Part shown: positions 45,549 to 56,847 of the stretch, piece by piece | How the letters are laid out: every line of letters starts with the position of its first letter | Position numbering within the stretch: position 1 is the first letter of the stretch | Assembly (NCBI GenBank): GCA_013423385.1 | Contig: BLZA01000019.1 | Location: 372,001-436,000 of the forward strand | Reading direction: 5' to 3' | Length of the DNA: 64,000 nt | Source of the DNA: Naganishia liquefaciens | Lineage: Eukaryota; Basidiomycota; Tremellomycetes; Filobasidiales; Filobasidiaceae | Notes under the pieces: model-generated | Database searches by the model: none | What the model was told of the DNA's origin: nothing | The model's input: the letters and a program-made list of their open reading frames with translations, nothing else | Made by a program: the position numbers and the translations under genes

Positions 45549-47303
45549 TTACTTCCCTGTCATGTCTCGAACACCTTTCTCACTGGAGACGGACTGCGTT
45601 TCAGCATTGTTTAACGGAGTCACGCGTCCCAACTTACCTGAAGCTTAACATTCCCCCTTCCTGCATGTCATTCACAATTTTCTCCGCCTGTTGCACATCC
45701 ATCTTCTCGAGAACCTTGTTGACGGCGTCAAGACTCTCCGTTTTCATGGCATCCTTCAAGTCTTGCGGGAAAGAATCGAAGAGATCCCACTTGAGTTGCA
45801 AGAAAGCTCGAATATCCTCGATGTTGGGTTGACCGCCTTCCGGGTCATCAGACTCGAAACCTTCGATCACGAGATTCTCTGGCGGAGGGCCTTCGGGAAT
45901 GTTGAAGCCAATCGAAGTCGAGGGATCTTCGGCAACTAGCTGGATGGTTTCGCGTTCCGCTCCGTTCTTGTTCATGTCAGCCTGGATTTCGGCGGCTCGC
46001 TTCAAAATCCTTTCGTACGTCTGCTGAACATCGGTCAGGAAGACCTGCTCCGCTTTCGGTCCTCCATTGATCATTCGGTCAAAGAAGAGCCGAACACCGT
46101 CCCGGCCTAATTTTCGACAGTACTGGATCATTAAGCCTTGATGGCAGCATTGCATTGTTCGCCTCATGTCGCCCTTGAGACCAGCCTCGAATGCTTCGCC
46201 GAGAAGCGAGTCCGTCGTTGATTCGGCAAGGACGGATGGGTCGCGCTGGATGAACTCCAATGATTTATGCCATTCCCGAGGTCCGATCTGCGAGAATGCC
46301 CGACCTGATGGTGTGAGCTCAGGTATCCCTTCCTCCTCTTCCGTGGGCGCAGCTGGGATCTCAGGCATCGAGGCGGAAAGACCTGTAGCCGCGGGCGTCG
46401 ACGAAGCCGCCGAAGGATACTTTGCGGGATCTAGAGGCGGAAGCGAGCCGGAAGAGCCTGCATTGAGAACTTCAATGTTCTGTGATGTTCTCGCAGCTGT
46501 CTTCGGTTTCGGGTCGTCCAGCGGCGTCGGCGTGATTTTGTTGATGTGCTTGAATCGGGAGGAGAGCAATCAGCAAGTCTGTGACCGCGTTATCGTCTCG
46601 TGACTTACGCCACTTGACCAACCATCTTTGATAGTTTCACTGGTAATCTTTCGCGACTGCTCTTCCTCTTCCTCTTTTGCAAGCTTGTCACACTCCTCGC
46701 TTCGCTCCTTGAGACCATTCTCATGCGTATCCAAACCCCGAACCAGCGCGTCGACCCACTTCTCCTCTCCCACTTGATCGCCATCGAGAGCGCCATATTT
46801 TTTACCCAGTTCCTCTTTGCATTCTCCCCAGACTTTGAGCAGCATCTGCAGCATCATCTCGTCATATGTCGGTTGCTTGGCGTGGCCGGTGGGCGGCTTG
46901 TCGTCCGACGGATGTTCCTTCAACCTCGCCACCTCATTGGAGAATGCAATTCGGCCTTCCGACTTGACTTTGGCACGCAACTGGTCTAGACGGACCAGGA
47001 GAATGTTGTTGAGATCAATTTCGGCACGGTAGTTGGCGATCCGCTGTTTCCTCATTTCTCGCTTCTCATGGATGTCTCGCTGTTTCCACCTTTCGCCCAA
47101 GAATGAATGAAGAGCAGCTCGGAAGATCGCCCGAAGCTTACCTGATCATACTCTTCTTGTCAATGTTGGGATGCTCCTCGATATCCGAATCATCGGAAAG
47201 CTGCCAACAGGAGCATTGCATTGCGTCAGCTGCCACGGTTGGATCAAGATTGACAAATACTGACCTCGAGCGATGCCCACTTGTCATAGTTCAGTTTTCC
47301 CAT
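45549..47303 (-). CDS. CDC37: Hsp90 co-chaperone CDC37
   Basis: Cdc37 loads protein kinases onto Hsp90. The start is the ATG at 47303 (MGKLNYDKWASLE), then across an intron LSDDSDIEEHPNIDKKSMI, then RWKQRDIHEKREMRKQRI. The Ser of SDDSD is the conserved casein-kinase-2 site needed for function. The N-terminal kinase-binding coiled coil runs on (IDLNNILLVRLDQLRAKVKS). The Hsp90-binding middle domain contains WHKSLEFIQRDPSVLAEST, EAFEAGLKGDMRRTMQCCHQ and KLGRDGVRLFFDRMI. The C-terminal helices end in AEKIVNDMQEGGMLSF. The long frame would stop at once after this, but a 55-nt intron (45583-45637) joins in phase to SEKGVRDMTGK and a stop at 45549, which resembles other fungal tails. It is divergent from the aminopeptidase gene. 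Confidence 0.93.
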
Positions 47304-47699
47304 GTTGATTAGGGCTGTGATTGGTGTTCTGGTACGGGATTATGCCAGTAAGTCGAGCAGACCGATAACGTCAAAGCCTGATGGCCACCTTTCTAGCAAG
47401 CTCATCATTCGCGACCAGGAACAGGATTCTCGAACGGTGAGATTAGGTAAGCCACTCAGTGTCGGATGAGGCCGGTGCGATCGGTACGAACCCGTGTGCT
47501 TCCCGTGCTGCTGCGTCGCCAAATCGCGGGGGATAGCGGTGTGCACCGAGATGTCTGCCAGGCCACATCGGATACTCACATGACCCAAAGCTTGGCGCGT
47601 AGCTGTCCTGAATTCTCCGACAGCGAATCAGAGCCCGAACTCGAGCCTGAACTCGAGCAGCCCAAGCAGCGTTTCCGAAAAAACTCTTCGTCTCCCGAC

Positions 47700-49719
47700 A
47701 TGGCGCCTTCCTCGGCTCTCACGCCAGCGAAAGCGCTGGCATTCCTCAAGTTTGTGGATGCCTCGCCTACACCCTTTCACGCCGTACACACCACTGTGAG
47801 CTACCTCAATCAAGCCGGATTCAAGCCTATTTCTTCTCGGGCCGATCTCAGTTCCGCTTTCAAATCCGGAGACATCGTTCCAGGGGGCAAATACTACCTT
47901 ACCAGGAACCAGTCTTCCCTGCTTGCTTTCGTCGTGCCGCGAAGGCTGACCGAGAGGACAGGCTTCAGCGTTGTTGCCGGTCACACGGACTCTCCATGCC
48001 TCAAAGTCCGCCCTGTGAGCAAGAGGGAAAAGGCCGGATATGTCATGGTCAACACCGAGACCTACGGCGGTGGTGCATGGCCCACTTGGTTCGATCGAGA
48101 TTTGGGACTGGCGGGTCGAGTCATCCTGAAGCAGGGAGGGAGTGATCAATATGTAACCAAGTTGATTCATATCGAGCGACCCATTCTGCGAATTCCGACT
48201 TTGGGTGAGCGACTTTGACACGAAAGTCACATGACAGTGACTGACCCAACGAATAGCGATTCACCTTGATCGCACTATCAACGACGCGTTCAAATTCAAC
48301 AAAGAGACCGAGTTCCAGGTACGCCGTCCCTTCCGACACGATGTCTATATCTCGTATATGAACTCTTACACGATTTTTATTGGCAGCCTGTTCTCGGACT
48401 CGTTAACAAGGAGCTCAATTCCCCCGCGGTCTCCACCGAGAGCAGCGTGGCGGAAGGCAAGGAGGCCGACAAGGCCACAGAGACTTCGCCGTCGCCTAGT
48501 TTCGCTAGCAAGCATCACTCATTACTCATGCAAGCCGTTGCCAATGAGCTGAACGTCAAGCCCGACGATATCTTTGATTTCGAATTGTGGGTGAGACTCA
48601 TCGCTTACGGATAGCAGCATCTGATTCGGGCATGGCCCTCATCAAGGTCGCTGTTTGATACTCAAAAGGCAGCTATTGGCGGAATCAACAGCGAGTTCAT
48701 TCATACTGCAAGGTGTGTTCTAGCTTCCTTGCTGCCCGATATCGCTTGACTGATGAGTAGAACACCTCTAGGTTGGACAACCTGATGACTTGGTGAGTAG
48801 TCCGAAAGCAATCGATGAACTGTTTTTTGATGCTCAGTCCGCGCAAAGTTTCTGTGCCGTCGACGGCCTGATTGAATCCGTTGGAAAGGAAGAACTCGCT
48901 GCAGAGTCAGACGACCAGGAGCATTTCCGAACGATCGTGCTTTTCGACAATGTGCGCCGTCACGTGTCTTCGCTTTGGCATCTTTTCTGACTCGAGCGTT
49001 TGAATATGACAGGAAGAAGTCGGTTCCGTATCGTACCAGGGCGCCGAGAGCGATCTATTGCCGTCTTTCATGGAGCAAATGACAAGTATCGACAAATTCA
49101 TCCCTGCCAACTACGGCCAGGTTTTGCAGAACAGTTTCCTGATCTCTTGTGACATGGCACATGCAGTGAGTTCTTGTAACTCTCGGCAGTACTCACCTTG
49201 CACTGCTCACGCGCCCGCCTGCCAGGTCAATCCCCTTTATGAGGCTCGTTATCAAGATCAACATAAACCCCACATGAACGGCGGCGTTGTCATTAAGATG
49301 AACGCCAATCAGAGATACACTTCCAACCCTGTGACCACTTTCGCCCTTCGACGACTTGCGGAGATGTCAGGCGTTCCTATACAAGAATTCGAAGTCAGAA
49401 ACGATTCGAGTTGCGGGTCTACGGTAAGCTTGATGCAAACAGAACTCTTCGGTCGGGGCTCACCGAGAATCCCATGGCACAGATCGGCCCTGCACTCTCC
49501 GTAAAGGGATTCCGCACCGTTGATATCGGCATTCCCCAGCTTTCGATGCACAGTATTCGAGAGACTTGTGGTACCAAGGCAAGTGGACGCAAAAACATGT
49601 CACAGCCAAGTTGCAGATTATTGACTGCTCACTAACAGGATCCGGAATACTTGATCGAGCTGTTCAAGACCTTCTTCAAACATTTTTCACAGGTGGATGC
49701 GCAATTGCAGGTTGATTAG
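47700..49719 (+). CDS. APE4: Aspartyl aminopeptidase, metallopeptidase family M18 (DNPEP / APE4-like)
   Basis: This zinc peptidase removes acidic N-terminal residues in the cytosol; yeast Ape4 is also carried to the vacuole. The chosen start is ATG 47700 (MAPSSALTPAKALAFLKFVD), which fits the family's usual N-terminus. In-frame ATGs at 47466 and 47580 would add up to 78 residues. Domain order is normal: FVDASPTPFHAV, FSVVAGHTDSPCLKVRP (first metal His/Asp), TYGGGAWPTWFDRDLGLAGR, ERPILRIPTL, then AIHLDRTINDAFKFN over an intron, SEFIHTARLDNLMTC, IVLFDNEEVGS (metal Asp and Glu-Glu), SFLISCDMAHAVNPLY (metal Asp), HKPHMNGGVVIKMNANQRY, EVRNDSSCGST and GIPQLSMHSIRE (last metal His). About nine short introns. 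All metal ligands are present, so it should be active. Confidence 0.92.
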
Positions 49720-49985
49720 ACTCTGCTCGAACATGCGATAAAAAGTATGCTATTAAGAGGTTTAATGGTGTAGACGAAAATCGATCATGTGATCGACGGA
49801 GAGATGATAACCAGGTATATTATCCGTCGCCTTACGACTATGCCCTGGAGCTGAAAAGGCCGTCAAGGTTTCGGACTTGCGCCATAACGGCGAATCACCT
49901 GCCCTGAGCAGATGTGTAATCACATTGACTCGAGATTTCGGACCTGACGCGATGGCATCAAAATATGTGTAAAGCCGCATCCCCT

Positions 49986-51322
49986 CTACATCAGATCCTT
50001 GGGCAGATCACCTCCGGCATAAGGCGTGATTTTCTCCTTGATCTTCCACTTGGCTTCGTTGTTGGACAGAATCTTCTCGAAAGCGTAGAACTCAGTAGCA
50101 TTCGAGTGCAGAGTCTGTGCTGCTCTAGATCGCGGTTTGATGGTCACGGTCTGAATAGGCGGCATCAGCCATGAAGGAGACGGATAATGCTTGCGACGAC
50201 GAACCTGACTCGTCTCCAGCTTGACAATCACTTGTGCCAAGTACGTCTCCCCGGCTGGATCGACGGGGAGCACTCGGGCATCAACGGCTCGAGGCTTGGA
50301 GAGGTATCGATCAACCGTCCATGTCATGACTGCACCTCCGCCAGGCTGATTCTGTGCTCGGTTCTTGGCGATTTCCAACGCTTTCGATACTGAAACTTGA
50401 CGAATAGTGTCGAGATCACCGCTAGGGTACGAAACAAAGAGGCCGTCAGCGCTGTTGACTGTCTCACACTGAAGAGCTTGTACTTGCCTTGCCTGTGCCT
50501 TGTTCCACTTTTCCCAAATCTCTGCCAAGTGATCGCTCAAGGGTTGCATGCTAACTGTCGGCCGTGTTCTCTGCAGAGCACTCCAAAATCGCTGATACCA
50601 TGGTAGTGCCTTGTATTTGGAGGATGCAATGGAATTGACGATGATCGGCTCCCGTTTCACAATTTCGCTCATTCTGGGGCGAGAGGCTGTCAGAATGGGC
50701 GGACACCATGGAATTTACTCGCATGACTTACGAGTGAATACTTAGTCGGGCGTAGCGTCTGATCCTCGTGAATATATAATTCAGACTAGGTATCAGGCCT
50801 CCGACATTTGAGATCCCGACTACGTGTAGAGGAGGCAGGATGTATGGATCTGCGCAAGGCCGCAACGGCGGGCGGATCAGTATTAGTGGTGACAGCCGAC
50901 GGAGCAAATGAGAGTCCAGCCTCTGTCGAGATTTTCCGTCGGTGCGGCGTGACCAACAACCAACACTCACCTGCCAACATCTGATCCTGATTCTCCAAGC
51001 TCATTCCTGGCATTTGACGGGCCATACCCCGCTGCTGCTTCGCTACTTTTTGTTCCGCCTTGGCAAGCGCATTGTAACCCGTTCTCGAGCCCGTCCCAGT
51101 AGACTGCGCTGTTGTCGAGGTTGATGAAGTTGTCGGAACGACGCTGCTTTTCGACCGGGAGAAGGATGCGCCTTGTGCGGATGTTGAGGGTGCGTCGGTG
51201 TTGTGATCAGCAGATGAGGTGGATAGCTGCCGGAGAGAGAGGGCGAGGAATGGTTGGCTCGCTATCGGGAAGAGCAATCTACCGTTGCTGCCGGCTGTTA
51301 CGGCCGATCTTGTCAAGGCCAT
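49986..51322 (-). CDS. Mitochondrial inner-membrane ribosome receptor, MBA1/mL45-like
   Basis: Mba1 in yeast, and its relative mL45 in animals, dock the mitochondrial ribosome to the inner membrane for co-translational insertion. The start is the ATG at 51322: MALTRSAVTAGSNGRLLFP, SLRQLSTSSA, a typical presequence with an RQLSTSS cleavage region. A Ser/Thr-rich linker and a basic helix follow (LAKAEQKVAKQQRGMARQM). After an intron comes DPYILPPLHV, and then the folded part from about 50745 to 49986: LPWYQRFWSALQRTRP, WEKWNKAQARQVQAL, GDLDTIRQVSVSKALEIAKN, MTWTVDRYLSKPRAVDARVL and YLAQVIVKLETSQ, ending in GGDLPKDLM. The DLxxL..V..K.LE helix, then a W-x-V/L strand and a Y-x-Q-x-x-V-K strand, fit the Tim44/mL45/Mba1 fold. 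The match is remote and the name is tentative. Confidence 0.55.
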
Positions 51323-51787
51323 TTTGGCTATCAGACGGTGTTGTGATCAGATGCAGATCTGTGCTATCGATTTCTGGCGTGTCAGAAGGCTGCCGAGATG
51401 CATGGGTTGAGCGCGGGGAGTAGGAAGCAACGCACCTTGGGTTTCCGATCGCCTTTCCGAAAATCCCTTGGTGCGAGAGTTTAGGGCTGGATGAACTATT
51501 ATTCGAGGCTCGATCGCAAGGCGGCCGGCTCACTTTCGCTAGCGCGGGCAGGCGGCAGGGAAGTCGCTTTCTCCAAGCGAGGGGGCCGGGGGCGAGCCAT
51601 CATGAGCAAGATGTCTCGAGACCTTGGTGATAATGGCACTGGCGCTTTAGTCTCTTCGTACGGAGGAGCATTCGTAGCATCTTCTTTCTCAGCCGATCCT
51701 CACGCAGATTGAAAGCGCCTCAGCGAACGAATACGAGGTCGACACACTGTAAACGGGGTTCGTTCCGTGCGGGAGCGAAACGACATC
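51323..51787. promoter_or_regulatory. Divergent promoter region of the MBA1-like and KDM4-like genes
   Basis: The 465 bases between the two start codons hold both leaders and promoters. I see no TATA box or other named element. Short frames here lack protein-like composition. Confidence 0.4.
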
Positions 51788-54700
51788 ATGTCGTCCGGAA
51801 TTGATACATCCGTTCGACAATCACCCGAATCCGCACGTCAGGAAGACTCGATGCACAGTCCCGATACTCGCTCTCACTCTGGATCAGATGAGGAACCGAT
51901 GCCAATGACACCCAGTAGCGGAATGGGTCGACACCAAGGTATACTCGTGCAACCAGAGGCCAAGACATCTCAGCAGACCGATGATGTGGAGATGGCGGAC
52001 GAGACGAGTAGAGGCATTCGTCGAACCAGCACTAGAGACACAAGCCCTCTCAGCACACCAGAAGCCGGAACAAGCGTGAGCGCAGTGCAGGAGTATGAGG
52101 AGGAACTGGATGAAGAAGCAGCACAGTATACTCAGCCCGCCGAATTGTGAGTCGATCTGCTTTGCAAGATGTCGTCCCGTCTTACATTTTTTCTGAATAG
52201 CTACCCCCACGAACACGTCAACAGACAGATGCTGGCCTGGACAATTGAAGCCGGCGTCGGATGCACCCCGCAGGAAGATCCTCTTGCGTCCCGTGGTATT
52301 CCCGTATTTCGTCCGACCATGGAAGAATTCGCAGACTTTGAAGGATACATGGAACGCATAGCTCCATGGGGTCATCGCTCAGGCATCGTCAAGGTTGTCC
52401 CGCCCAAGGAATGGCACGATTCTCTACCGCGTATCACGGCGGAACAACTGGAACATATCAGGATCAAAGGAGCAATCCAGCAAAACATGCAAGGCAGGGC
52501 AGGAATGTATCGGGCAAACAACATTGAAAAGAACAAGATGAAGGGCTTTGGAGTTAAGGAATGGTGGGAGAAGTGCCAGAGCAAGCAACATCGGGGACCA
52601 GGACCAAAGGATATCTCGCTAGGCGGAAGGGGCAGACAGGAGGGTGTCTCGCCGGAAAAGAAAACAACGCCAGCTAAGAGGAAGCGGTCTATGTCTCCCG
52701 TCGCACCACGGCAGCAAACGGAGGATTGCACCGCCGCAACGGACACTGCGGACGGCGTCTCAATGACAGAGACTGCGGAGTCCGCTGCAGAGAATGAATC
52801 TCGTGTCCCGGAGGAGTCCGCCAAGGAGGTCGAAGTCGCTAGGGATCCCTGGTATCAAACGTTCGATCTGATGAAGGACTGGCTGCCGGCCGACACGACA
52901 CTCGATGACTTTACTGTCGATGCGTGTCGCGAATTGGAAAGAAAGTTCTGGCGTGGGCTAAGTCTGGGAGAGCCCAGTTGGTATGGTGCTGATCTCAAGG
53001 GTAAGGTTCCGAATCCGGAGTATCTCTTGAAACTGACCGATTGCTTCATGCATTCAGGCTCCCTGTTCACGGAGGAAACCACAGAATGGAATGTGGCCAA
53101 TCTGCCAAACGTCTTGAATCGTCTGAACCTGAAAAGGAAAGTTCCGGGTGTCAACACACCTTATCTTTACTTTGGAATGTGGGCTGCAGCTTTCGCTTGG
53201 CACGTCGAGGATGTGAGTCAACTGCAAAATGGTCGTTGTACTTTCACCGCTTATTTGCCGGAATCAGATGGACCTATACTCCATCAATTACATTCACGCA
53301 GGTGCACCCAAGTTCTGGTACGCTATGCCTCAAGGCAAGGCTGAGAACTTCGAACGACATATGGCGGGTATGTCGTTCCCGTCGTACGGTAAATGGTGGT
53401 GTTGAACTTGAATTCAATGATAGGTTATTTTGGGCAAGACGCGCAGCGCTGCGACCAGTTCTTACGCCACAAGTCTTTCGTCGTCAGCCCCTTCAAGCTG
53501 GGCGACGATGCCTGCAGACCAAATTTTTTGGTACAGAAGCAAGGCGAATTCGTTATTACTTATCCCAAGGGCTATCACGCGGGATTCAATGGTGGCTTCA
53601 ACATCGCAGAAAGCATCAAGTGAGTTGTTGGAACTCCGGTGGCACTCCAGATGCTCAACCCTCCGTGTTGCCAGTTTTGCGCTCGAAGATTGGATCGATA
53701 TCGGCCGTCGCGCCAAAGTATGCAAATGCGAGAGCCACAGGCAAGTCGGTGTTCGTTTGAGCTTCGCTCGATGCGCTTATCGCCTTTTCCTCCGTTAGTG
53801 TCGTTATCGACATCGACCGCATTTTGCAAGAGTCTGAATTGAGGAATGCAGCCGACGCGCAAAGGGCTGAACGTCGACGGTTAAATGAACTTCGGAAGCA
53901 GGGTAGACTAGTCACGGATCGCACACGAAAAGGCAGTGAGGGAGGCAATAGCAGCAGCAAGCGACCGAGGATGCGCTTGATTCCGGAAGTGGTCATTCCA
54001 AGACCAGTGAAACCGGTATACTCCTGTGTGTTTTGCCCTCATCCCAGCACCGTCGGTCTACTTCCTGTCTATCAGCCATCAGAGAGGATCAGAAATATGG
54101 TCAAAGACCCGAATGCGCGAGCGATGGCCCATGTGGCCTGCGCGAGGTGTATTCCGGAACTTTCCATCGCAACAGTCGAGGAAGAAATTGGGCTGGATTC
54201 AACTAAACGCAAGCGGGTGGTTGTCTTAGGGAGCGAGCAAGTCGCAAAGGAGAGATGGGGTCTCGTAAGTCAGCGGTTTCGCCAGTCAACTTGCCCGTGA
54301 CTCATTTCCTGTATCGCGTACGAAGAAATGCGGTCACTGTGGAGATTCGAACAAGGCAAAAATGGGTGCCAAGATCCAATGCGTAAAGGTTGGTCGTGTT
54401 GTCGGGGATACTTCACATGCTGACATCCAGCATCAGGGAAAATGCACTAGAGCATACCACGTGACATGCGCAATGGAAAGTCCGGAAGTCGACTTTGAGG
54501 AGGTTGAAGTGCAAGAATGGGTCTGCAAGAAGGACCTTGCACAATCAGAGAATCCCACAAATACTGTCGCACAAACATCAGACACCGACGTTCCGACAGA
54601 CTCTACCGGCACAGGCGCGCAATCAAACCCGGGCAGTCAACTAGCCAGCGATATAGCTGAGAAACAGTATACCCTGGTCAAGATTGTGCATACCAAATTG

Positions 54701-55194
54701 TTCTGCCCATTGCACAACACGGTAAGTCTCACACTTCCTCGTACGACCGATGTCGACTGACGATCGATCTTACCCTTGCAGGCACTTCAAGCGGCAAAGC
54801 GGCAGGCGACGCAGCAGTTACTCAGAGAGGAGATCTTGAAACTTCCTGTCGGCTACCCGATCATCGTCCGATCCAGTTCGGGTAATTTCGAATCGTATTT
54901 ACTGTTCCTGTCTGAAAGTGATGAGACTGCTGGAGTCGTGGGTGATGATGGTACACCAGAAATAGTCAAGTGGTCTCAATTAGAGCTACACGCTGACAAC
55001 TCAGGCGTTCTTGAAGCTGTACCATCCGACAGTGAGTTAGCTCGCCTCTCTCTCCAGACTCATGGCTGACACCTTCCTCGGCAGAGCCCGATAGTCGAGT
55101 TGACTTTGCGGATGTTGCTCTCACTCCAGAAATGGTCCGCATGCTCAGTACCAATAAATTGCTGCAGATGGCTTTGAAAGCTGTCGCTACGTAA
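51788..55194 (+). CDS. JmjC histone lysine demethylase, KDM4/JMJD2-like (JmjN-JmjC-ePHD-Tudor-like)
   Basis: This is an Fe(II)/2-oxoglutarate oxygenase expected to demethylate histone H3 Lys9 and/or Lys36. The start is [13 protein letters not shown] at 51788, with an in-frame ATG at 51767. A disordered acidic leader precedes the JmjN domain ([30 protein letters not shown]). After [13 protein letters not shown] and a basic linker comes the JmjC domain: [20 protein letters not shown] with iron ligands His and Glu, [17 protein letters not shown], and [20 protein letters not shown] with the third ligand His. The zinc module starts [10 protein letters not shown], then [32 protein letters not shown] and [15 protein letters not shown], an extended PHD. 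A Tudor-like strand set follows ([20 protein letters not shown]). The C-terminus is [16 protein letters not shown]. It is divergent from the MBA1-like gene. Catalytic residues are complete, so it should be active. Confidence 0.92.
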
Positions 55195-56847
55195 TTACGA
55201 TTTCTTCGACGCCCATCAACAATCATGATTTCAAAACCAACGTCTTGTTGAATTATCGTTGTACATATTACCCCTGGGCTATATCTCAGACCTTGACCCT
55301 GACATGAAAAGCCATGTTATGGACATAGTAGCGAACGCGCCCGATGCTCGCCTCGTACAAGTACAACAGGAGCTCAGACAAGTCCCCTGGCCAAACGACT
55401 GGTAATTCAAGTTTGTGGAACACTTCCCACAATCCGCTTGCGAATCTTGGTCTATTAGGCATCTGATTCGCGATTTGACAGTCCAGACCTCGACGTTTTG
55501 GACTAATATGAAGACCAGATCTGATCAGGCCAGGCATGAAGTGTTCTCGATGAGACTGGTCGGATCAAGACCGCAACGTCACTGTAACAAGATTCGCTTA
55601 TATAAAGAGCCATCACTGTTGCTGCTTCTCAGAGACTTTCAAGCTATATACCTTTCAGCAGTGTGCATTCATCCGTTGGTAGCGCCACATCCCCCGGTGC
55701 GGAGTTAGAATGGCGATCTGCGGATCGGTCTTCACCAGATTCTTCACCTCTACTGCTTTACAGCTTTACAGCTTTCCAGCTTTGCTTTTTTCCACCACGA
55801 TTGAATGGTATATCGGCGGCAATCATTCTTGCTGTAGTGAAAAGCTCCCCGAACAATCGCTGATGACAGCTTCATGTACGCGCTTCACGCGTTATAGCAT
55901 TTGCGCTCCGTAGCTCTTACGGCTGTCTGGCTGTCAGCCGGGCACTCTTGCTGGCTACTGCAGCTGTCGAGCTAGCTGTTACCGCTTATTTGATAAATAA
56001 TGTTTATCCTGATCCTGGCATACAGCGTGTTCCCTTTGTACAAAGTGGTTCTCCACGGCATAGCCAGCCAGCCGGCCAGCCAATCAGAGAGGAGGATTGA
56101 CAAAGCCCAGAAAGCTGGAAAGCAGTAACGCGGGATCCAGAAGCTGAGCCGAAATAGGAAATCGGATCAGTTCCGCGACTAGTTATTCACGTGCGAAACA
56201 TCCCTTGTGCCAACCTCTTCGGGCGAGCCGGCTGCGAATTCGGCCTTCGACCCGGGGCGACAATTGTGCAACACCGTGTGAGTGCTTGTATCGGCAATTA
56301 ATGCCTCGTTTGCACTGGCCATGAAACATACGATGGGGAGCTCGATGGGGCTACAAGCATCTAAGTGTAGAAGCCTGAACTCTTGATCGAAGTCGGTCAG
56401 CTTTGTACCTGTGCCGCAAGTATTTCTGGCCGTGTGCCTCTCGGCGTTTTTCCAGACCGCGCGCTGAAATCGACGGGAAAAAGGAGCCAACCCACAGCTC
56501 AAACAGACGAGGCGAGCTGTCAGACTTGGAGCCGCGTCTCCGGACGAGTTACAGGCTGCTACCGGCACTTGGAAAATCAGGGATCGAAACTGTTCTCCGA
56601 CGACAGGCAGCTGGAGTGAGTTCCCTTGACTGACATGGTAATGATTGCGGCTGTCTGATTCGATTAATGGCAACCTTCGCCCGTCAGTCGTCACCCGTTA
56701 TCCAGCTACAAGCAAGGCAGGGACATCCTTTGTATCGGAAAGAATTCGGGCTTGAGGCTTTTGATCCACCGCGAGAGTGAGACCGCCTTTGGTCCGCGTG
56801 TTCTGGGATATTCGACGCAAGCATCGACACAGCGTGACACCTTTCAG
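55195..56847. other. Long spacer: leader and promoter region of the GATA factor gene
   Basis: About 1.65 kb with no supported coding region other than a possible first exon of the GATA gene. It holds a TATATAAA at 55599-55606 and a short imperfect repeat of AGCTTTACAGCTTT near 55760. A 171-codon minus-strand frame (56179-56694) has no motif. Long 5' regions are common for fungal regulatory genes. Confidence 0.5.
55599..55606 (+). promoter_or_regulatory. TATATAAA box, possible promoter of the GATA factor gene
   Basis: This is a perfect TATATAAA in a spacer whose next gene to the right on the plus strand is the GATA factor. It lies about 1.25 kb before the first certain coding exon, so it implies a long leader or leader introns. 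It might instead be unused. Confidence 0.3.
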
